NCBI GenBank assembly: GCA_016933315.1
Contig: JAFGBE010000057.1
Span: 1-27,533 of the forward strand
From: Candidatus Auribacterota bacterium
GTDB taxonomy: Bacteria; Auribacterota; UBA6266
DNA length: 27,533 nucleotides
Direction: 5' to 3'
Positions 23,668 through 27,533 of this stretch are shown piece after piece (position 1 is the first letter of the stretch; each line of letters starts with the position of its first letter). The notes beneath the pieces are model-generated. The model had not been told where the DNA came from and made no database searches. It saw only the letters and a program-made list of their open reading frames with translations. The translations under genes and the position numbers were made by a program.

Positions 23668-24803
23668 GCATAGACAAGACATTGATATTTATTGTTATTA
23701 CCGCGCTTCTCGGTATGTGCGTGGTCATGGTTTACAGCACCAGCGCCCTCACCGCAGAGAAGAAGTGGGATGACGAATATTATTATCTGAAAAAACAGGT
23801 TATGTGGATCGCAGTGGGTGTTTTTGTCTTTTTTGCGATGAGCCTGGTTAATTACAATTTCTGGAGAAAAATATCGGGGTTCCTGTTTATCGGGACGATC
23901 GTGATGCTCTCTCTTGTGTTAATTCCCGGGATAGGCAGAGTGGCCGGAGGGGCAAGGCAATGGCTTTCATTCGGCCCGATTAATATCCAGCCTTCGGAAA
24001 TCGCAAAATTGACTGTCCTGATATTTATGGCAGACCTGCTGGATAAACAGCAAAACAGGATCAAAGAATTCTGGAAAGGATTTATCCCTCCTTTTTTAGT
24101 TTTAATATTGACCTGCGCCCTTGTCGGAGGCCCTGATTTCGGCACAGCTGTGCTTATAGCTTTAGTTATCTTTTCAATGCTTGTCGTGAGCGGGATTTCT
24201 TTCAGGTATCTTTTGCTCAGCGTGGTCCTTTCCCTTCCGATGATAGTCGTTCTTATTAAAATGAAAGCATACAGGTTTAAAAGAATTTTAATTTTCCTCG
24301 ACCCATGGTCGGATTCCCGGGGCGCGGGATGGCAATTAATTCAATCGTTTATTGCTCTCGGCTCCGGGGGTCTGGCCGGACATGGATTGGGAAAAAGCAT
24401 TCAGAAAATGGGTTTTCTTCCCGAATCTCATACGGATTTCATTTTCTCTGTAATCGGAGAAGAGATGGGTTTTTTGGGAGGAGCGCTTGTAATAATCTGT
24501 TTTATAGCGTTTATATTGAGTGGTTCACATATCGCGCATAAGTGTAAAAATTTCTTTGGCCACATACTTGCCATGGGAATAGTGTTCACCGTGGGCTACC
24601 AGGCGATAATAAATATCGGGGTTGCCACAGGATGTATGCCTGTCACGGGACTGCCTCTGCCCATGATAAGTTACGGGGGGTCGAACCTCGTCGTGTGTAT
24701 GGCTTTTGCGGGTATGCTGTTTAATATTGCCACAGAACAGGAAAAGGACATAAGAGGCAAAATCAAAAGCAGGCGTATTGTGAAATTCGGAAAACACAAA
24801 TAA
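23664..24803 (+). CDS. ftsW: FtsW, septal peptidoglycan polymerase (SEDS family)
   Basis: The 379-residue SEDS protein has about ten membrane helices. Family motifs include MVYSTSALTA at the start, GGARQWLSFGPINIQPSEIAKL, RILIFLDPWSD, GAGWQLIQSFIALGSGG, FLPESHTDFIFSVIGEEMGFLGG and the closing GLPLPMISYGGSNLV. FtsW polymerises lipid II glycan strands at the septum and works with FtsI, encoded upstream. The ATG overlaps the LysM gene stop. Its location before murG is standard. Names FtsW and RodA can be confused, but the dcw context favours FtsW. Confidence 0.95.
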   Translation: MSIDKTLIFIVITALLGMCVVMVYSTSALTAEKKWDDEYYYLKKQVMWIAVGVFVFFAMSLVNYNFWRKISGFLFIGTIVMLSLVLIPGIGRVAGGARQWLSFGPINIQPSEIAKLTVLIFMADLLDKQQNRIKEFWKGFIPPFLVLILTCALVGGPDFGTAVLIALVIFSMLVVSGISFRYLLLSVVLSLPMIVVLIKMKAYRFKRILIFLDPWSDSRGAGWQLIQSFIALGSGGLAGHGLGKSIQKMGFLPESHTDFIFSVIGEEMGFLGGALVIICFIAFILSGSHIAHKCKNFFGHILAMGIVFTVGYQAIINIGVATGCMPVTGLPLPMISYGGSNLVVCMAFAGMLFNIATEQEKDIRGKIKSRRIVKFGKHK

Positions 24804-24820
24804 AAAAAGGAGGTGTGTTT

Positions 24821-24922
24821 ATGAGAATCAGGTTAATGACGTTCAGCTTGTTGAAAAATGTTTTTAAGGTATTCCATAAGGAAACACCTCGTATCAGAAA
24901 TACGGACAGGTATTGTTTTTAG
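24821..24922 (+). CDS. Small 33-codon ORF with perfect Shine-Dalgarno, between ftsW and murG
   Basis: A short frame starts at the ATG at 24821 and ends at TAG 24920-24922. AAAGGAGGTG (24806-24815) is a full-length match to the anti-Shine-Dalgarno, stronger than that of any of the surrounding cell-wall genes. The predicted peptide begins MRIRLMTFSLLKNVF and is basic, with eight Lys/Arg and two acidic residues. I do not recognise it. The 174-bp gap between ftsW and murG is otherwise noncoding. The end of the frame contains ACACCTC, complementary to its own Shine-Dalgarno. It could be a small protein, a leader peptide or a chance frame. Confidence 0.4.
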   Translation: MRIRLMTFSLLKNVFKVFHKETPRIRNTDRYCF

Positions 24923-24977
24923 CTGAAAAAACTGTTGCCGTGCAAATGCCATTATTCAAAAGAAGGACTTTTTTCCC

Positions 24978-26099
24978 ATGAAGGAAAAAGCATTAACGGT
25001 TATATTTTGCGGCGGCGGTACCGGCGGACACGTTTTTCCGTCGCTTGCCCTTGCCCAGAGACTGAGGGAGAAACACGCCGGTTCAAAAATATTATTCCTC
25101 GGGAAAAAAGGGAAATTGGAAGAATATCTCGCCGCCAAAAACGATTTTGCTTTTCATGATATCGCGTGTTGCCAGTTTCCGGAGAAAGGTATCGCGGATT
25201 TCTTCAGGTTTATCCTCAGGACTCTGGCCGGGACGATATCCTCGCTGAAAATCATTTTAAGGGAGAAGCCGGATTTCATAATAGGGTCGGGAGGATATGT
25301 GTCAATCCCGGGTGTTGCAGCCGGCCTGTTGACGGGTAAAAAAGTCTACCTTCTTGAACAGAATGTCATACCCGGTAAAACCAATAAGATATTCGCTCTC
25401 TTCGCCAGGAAAATTTTCACCGGGCTGCCGGTATCCGGAAAAATGAAATTGCGCGATAAATGGGTTTATACCGGGAATCCCCTGAGGACGAATCTTAAAT
25501 TGGTTTCAAGAGATTCCGCCCTGAGATATTTCGGCATGAACAGGAAGCCTTTCTGCATAGGTATCATTGGAGGGTCACAGGGAGCGGCGGGAATAAACGG
25601 TGTGATGCCCGAAGCGCTAAACCTGATGAAAAACAGGGATAAAAGCCAGGTGATCCACATCGCGGGCAGAAAATGCGCAGATGCCGTAATAAAAAAATAC
25701 AGGGACTTTAACATAGATGCAAAGGTATTGGAATTTATAGACGATATTGAAAACTTCTACTCGGCAATCGATGTTATCGTATCAAGAGCCGGGGCTCTTG
25801 CGCTGGCCGAAATATCATATTACAGGCTGCCGGCTTTGCTGATACCTTTCCCTCATGCCGCCCAGGACCACCAGAAGCTCAATGCCGAACTTGTATCAGG
25901 TACCGGCGCCGCCTGCTGGCTTAATGAGGGCGAGGCTATTCCTCCCAAAATAGCGAACGCGCTCGACAGGATGCTGGATGACGCCGGGTTACGCGGGAAA
26001 ATGAGAGCCTCCTGGGAAAAGTTTTACAGGACTGACAGCGCGGGCAGGATTATTGAAATTATAGAAGAGGATATGAATGGCGGGAAAAAAACAGTTTAA
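24978..26099 (+). CDS. murG: MurG, lipid II synthase (GlcNAc transferase)
   Basis: The 373-residue GT-B glycosyltransferase opens with the glycine loop CGGGTGGHVFPSLALA (His18). It continues with GSGGYVSIPGVAAGLLTGK, LLEQNVIPGKTNK, the second glycine loop IGGSQGAAGING, and the UDP-binding region VSRAGALALAEISYYRLPALLIPFPHAAQDHQ. It adds GlcNAc to lipid I on the inner face of the membrane. AAGGA about ten bases before the ATG is a moderate ribosome-binding site. It overlaps murC by 23 bp. Confidence 0.96.
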   Translation: MKEKALTVIFCGGGTGGHVFPSLALAQRLREKHAGSKILFLGKKGKLEEYLAAKNDFAFHDIACCQFPEKGIADFFRFILRTLAGTISSLKIILREKPDFIIGSGGYVSIPGVAAGLLTGKKVYLLEQNVIPGKTNKIFALFARKIFTGLPVSGKMKLRDKWVYTGNPLRTNLKLVSRDSALRYFGMNRKPFCIGIIGGSQGAAGINGVMPEALNLMKNRDKSQVIHIAGRKCADAVIKKYRDFNIDAKVLEFIDDIENFYSAIDVIVSRAGALALAEISYYRLPALLIPFPHAAQDHQKLNAELVSGTGAACWLNEGEAIPPKIANALDRMLDDAGLRGKMRASWEKFYRTDSAGRIIEIIEEDMNGGKKTV

Positions 26100-27447
26100 A
26101 AAAGTCCATATGGTCGGCATAGGCGGTGCGGGGATGAGCGCGCTGGCGGAAATTTTGCTGTCTGCCGGGATAGAAGTCAGCGGTTCGGATAAAAACGACA
26201 GCAGCGTCATAAGGCGGCTCAAGGGAAAAGGAGCCAAAATAAACATAGGACATTCCGCAGATAACATAACCGATAATGACCTGATTGTATACTCCAGCGC
26301 AATATCGAGGACAAATCCGGAGATGCAGGCTGCCTTGAAAAAAAACATCCTTGTCATTCACCGCTCTGACCTGTTGAATTTATTATCGGAAAACAAAAAA
26401 AGCGTGTTTGTTTCGGGGTGCCACGGAAAAACGACGACCACGGCGCTTTTATCTCTTATTATGGAAGAAAACGGCAGGCATCCGACCTGCGCTATAGGAG
26501 GCGAATTGATAGATTATCCCTTTCGAAGCGGGCGCAGCGGAGCTGGCGATATTTTTATAGCGGAAGCCGACGAAAGTGACGGAAGCTTTATAAAATACAA
26601 TCCTTATATAAGCGTTATTACGAATATTGAATATGACCACATGTCCTTTTACAGGGAGAGGAAAAATCTCCACAATTATTATCGCGCGTTTGCGGAAAAG
26701 GCGTTACAGCTCACTGTCTTCAACAGGAATGACATGATATCTTCAGAGGTTTTAAGCGGTATTCCCGGGAAAACATTCGGATACGAAGATTGTAATATGG
26801 TGATTTCGGATCTGGAATTCGGGAATCTGACAAGCAGGTTCAAACTTTGCGGCCGCGCCGGCAGAAAAGTCGGTTTTGAAATATGGTCGCCCGGCAAAGT
26901 TATGGCTGAGAACACCGCTGCCGCCTGCCTGGCGGCGGAATACATGGATGTCGACCTTGAAAATTCCAGTAATGCCCTGCGCTCATTCCGGGGCCTGAAG
27001 AGAAGATTCGAGCTTATAGGGAAATATAACGGGGTAACTCTTATTGAAGATTACAGCCATCACCCCACTGAAATAGCCGTTACCCTGGAAGCTTTAAAGG
27101 CATCTTTAAAGAACACAGGTTCAAGACTTCTGGCGGTTTTCCAGCCTCACAGATATACGAGGACGCTGGACATGTGGAAAGAGTTTGCCCTGTCGTTCGG
27201 AAAAAGCGATTATACGGTTTTTACGGATGTATATTCGGCTTTTGAAGAGCCTATTGAAGGGATCGACGGGGCGTTGATATTCAAAGAAGCCAGAAAGATA
27301 GGGCTTAAGTGCGATTATGTGCAGGATATGGGGCGTATCCCGGCTTTTTTGAAACCCGAACTCAGGGAAAATGATTATTTGATAATTCTCGGAGCAGGAA
27401 ATATAAATGAAATAAAAAAAGATTTAATAAGAGATTTACAAAATTGA
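26077..27447 (+). CDS. murC: MurC, UDP-MurNAc:L-alanine ligase
   Basis: The 456-residue ligase begins with VHMVGIGGAGMSALAEILL and SGSDKNDSSV, typical of MurC. The ATP-binding VSGCHGKTTTT (Lys118), FIAEADESDGSF, TNIEYDHMSFY, EDYSHHPTEI and FQPHRYTRT complete the family pattern. It starts stem-peptide synthesis by adding L-Ala to UDP-MurNAc. The ATG has GAAGAGG six bases upstream, inside the end of murG. With murE, murF and murD upstream, all four Mur ligases are in one cluster. In many bacteria murB follows; it is not seen here, although only 86 bp remain. Confidence 0.96.
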   Translation: MAGKKQFKKVHMVGIGGAGMSALAEILLSAGIEVSGSDKNDSSVIRRLKGKGAKINIGHSADNITDNDLIVYSSAISRTNPEMQAALKKNILVIHRSDLLNLLSENKKSVFVSGCHGKTTTTALLSLIMEENGRHPTCAIGGELIDYPFRSGRSGAGDIFIAEADESDGSFIKYNPYISVITNIEYDHMSFYRERKNLHNYYRAFAEKALQLTVFNRNDMISSEVLSGIPGKTFGYEDCNMVISDLEFGNLTSRFKLCGRAGRKVGFEIWSPGKVMAENTAAACLAAEYMDVDLENSSNALRSFRGLKRRFELIGKYNGVTLIEDYSHHPTEIAVTLEALKASLKNTGSRLLAVFQPHRYTRTLDMWKEFALSFGKSDYTVFTDVYSAFEEPIEGIDGALIFKEARKIGLKCDYVQDMGRIPAFLKPELRENDYLIILGAGNINEIKKDLIRDLQN

Positions 27448-27462
27448 AACTAGATGTATAAT
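27435..27462 (+). promoter_or_regulatory. Promoter-like site at the end of murC
   Basis: TTTACA (27435-27440) lies in the last codons of murC. TATAAT (27457-27462) follows after 16 bp, matching consensus at 5 and 6 positions. The downstream 70 bp are AT-rich. An ATG at 27516 opens a frame to the window end but has no clear ribosome-binding site, so I do not call a gene there. Confidence 0.5.
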
Positions 27463-27533
27463 CAATTATAAAAGGGAAATTGTAACCTGGTTATTATAAA
27501 TAAATTCGAAAGATTATGAATACAAATATCAGA

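Noticed and set aside
27483..27493. TAACC-T-GGTTA palindrome after murC as an operator
   Set aside because: It is only a 5-bp arm with no second copy and no known match, so it is too short to support a call.

Overview
This is a 27.5 kb stretch of bacterial chromosome, all of it read on the + strand and almost all of it housekeeping genes. I see no insertion sequences, phage genes or CRISPR array. Genes are densely packed, with many 4-11 bp overlaps. Arg codons AGG/AGA and Ile codon ATA are frequent. The gene set includes a complete peptidoglycan precursor pathway, a LysM lipoprotein and a DAP-type-like MurE motif. Together these suggest an uncultivated, diderm-like bacterium, perhaps from the Omnitrophota/Elusimicrobiota neighbourhood. 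That placement is inference with low confidence, because no marker gene could be searched.

Region 1 (1-3388): the C-terminal end of a ComEC/Rec2 DNA-uptake channel. It is followed by a four-gene partner-switching cassette (STAS protein, GAF-PP2C phosphatase, STAS antagonist, anti-sigma-type kinase) that ends at an intrinsic terminator. Region 2 (3519-7263): grpE-dnaJ-rsmE-mtaB, joining chaperone, rRNA methylation and tRNA thiomethylation genes. Region 3 (7292-8906): a promoter, cvpA and a divergent NIF3-family gene.

Region 4 (8969-14020): information-processing genes. dnaG and rpoD are 3 bp apart. Next come a CAU-anticodon tRNA with its own promoter, a 250-bp spacer packed with inverted repeats, a COG1579-type coiled-coil/zinc-ribbon gene, and the RNase P RNA gene rnpB. 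NIF3, COG1579 and rnpB lying near dnaG-rpoD echoes gene neighbourhoods known in other bacteria.

Region 5 (14126-27447): a division and cell wall (dcw) cluster behind one sigma-70-type promoter and three 10-bp-spaced MraZ boxes. The order is mraZ-rsmH-ftsL-ftsI-murE-murF-mraY-murD-LysM lipoprotein-ftsW-(33-codon ORF)-murG-murC. MurC, MurD, MurE and MurF build the UDP-MurNAc-pentapeptide, MraY and MurG make lipid I and lipid II, and FtsW/FtsI polymerise and cross-link at the septum. Later members (murB, ddl, ftsQAZ) are not in the window, and a promoter-like site follows murC.

I found no clearly new system. The best leads are the LysM lipoprotein inside the dcw cluster, a 33-codon ORF with a perfect Shine-Dalgarno before murG whose 3' part can pair with that Shine-Dalgarno, the folded repeat-like element directly after the tRNA, and the MraZ-box arrangement overlapping the mraZ ribosome-binding site.
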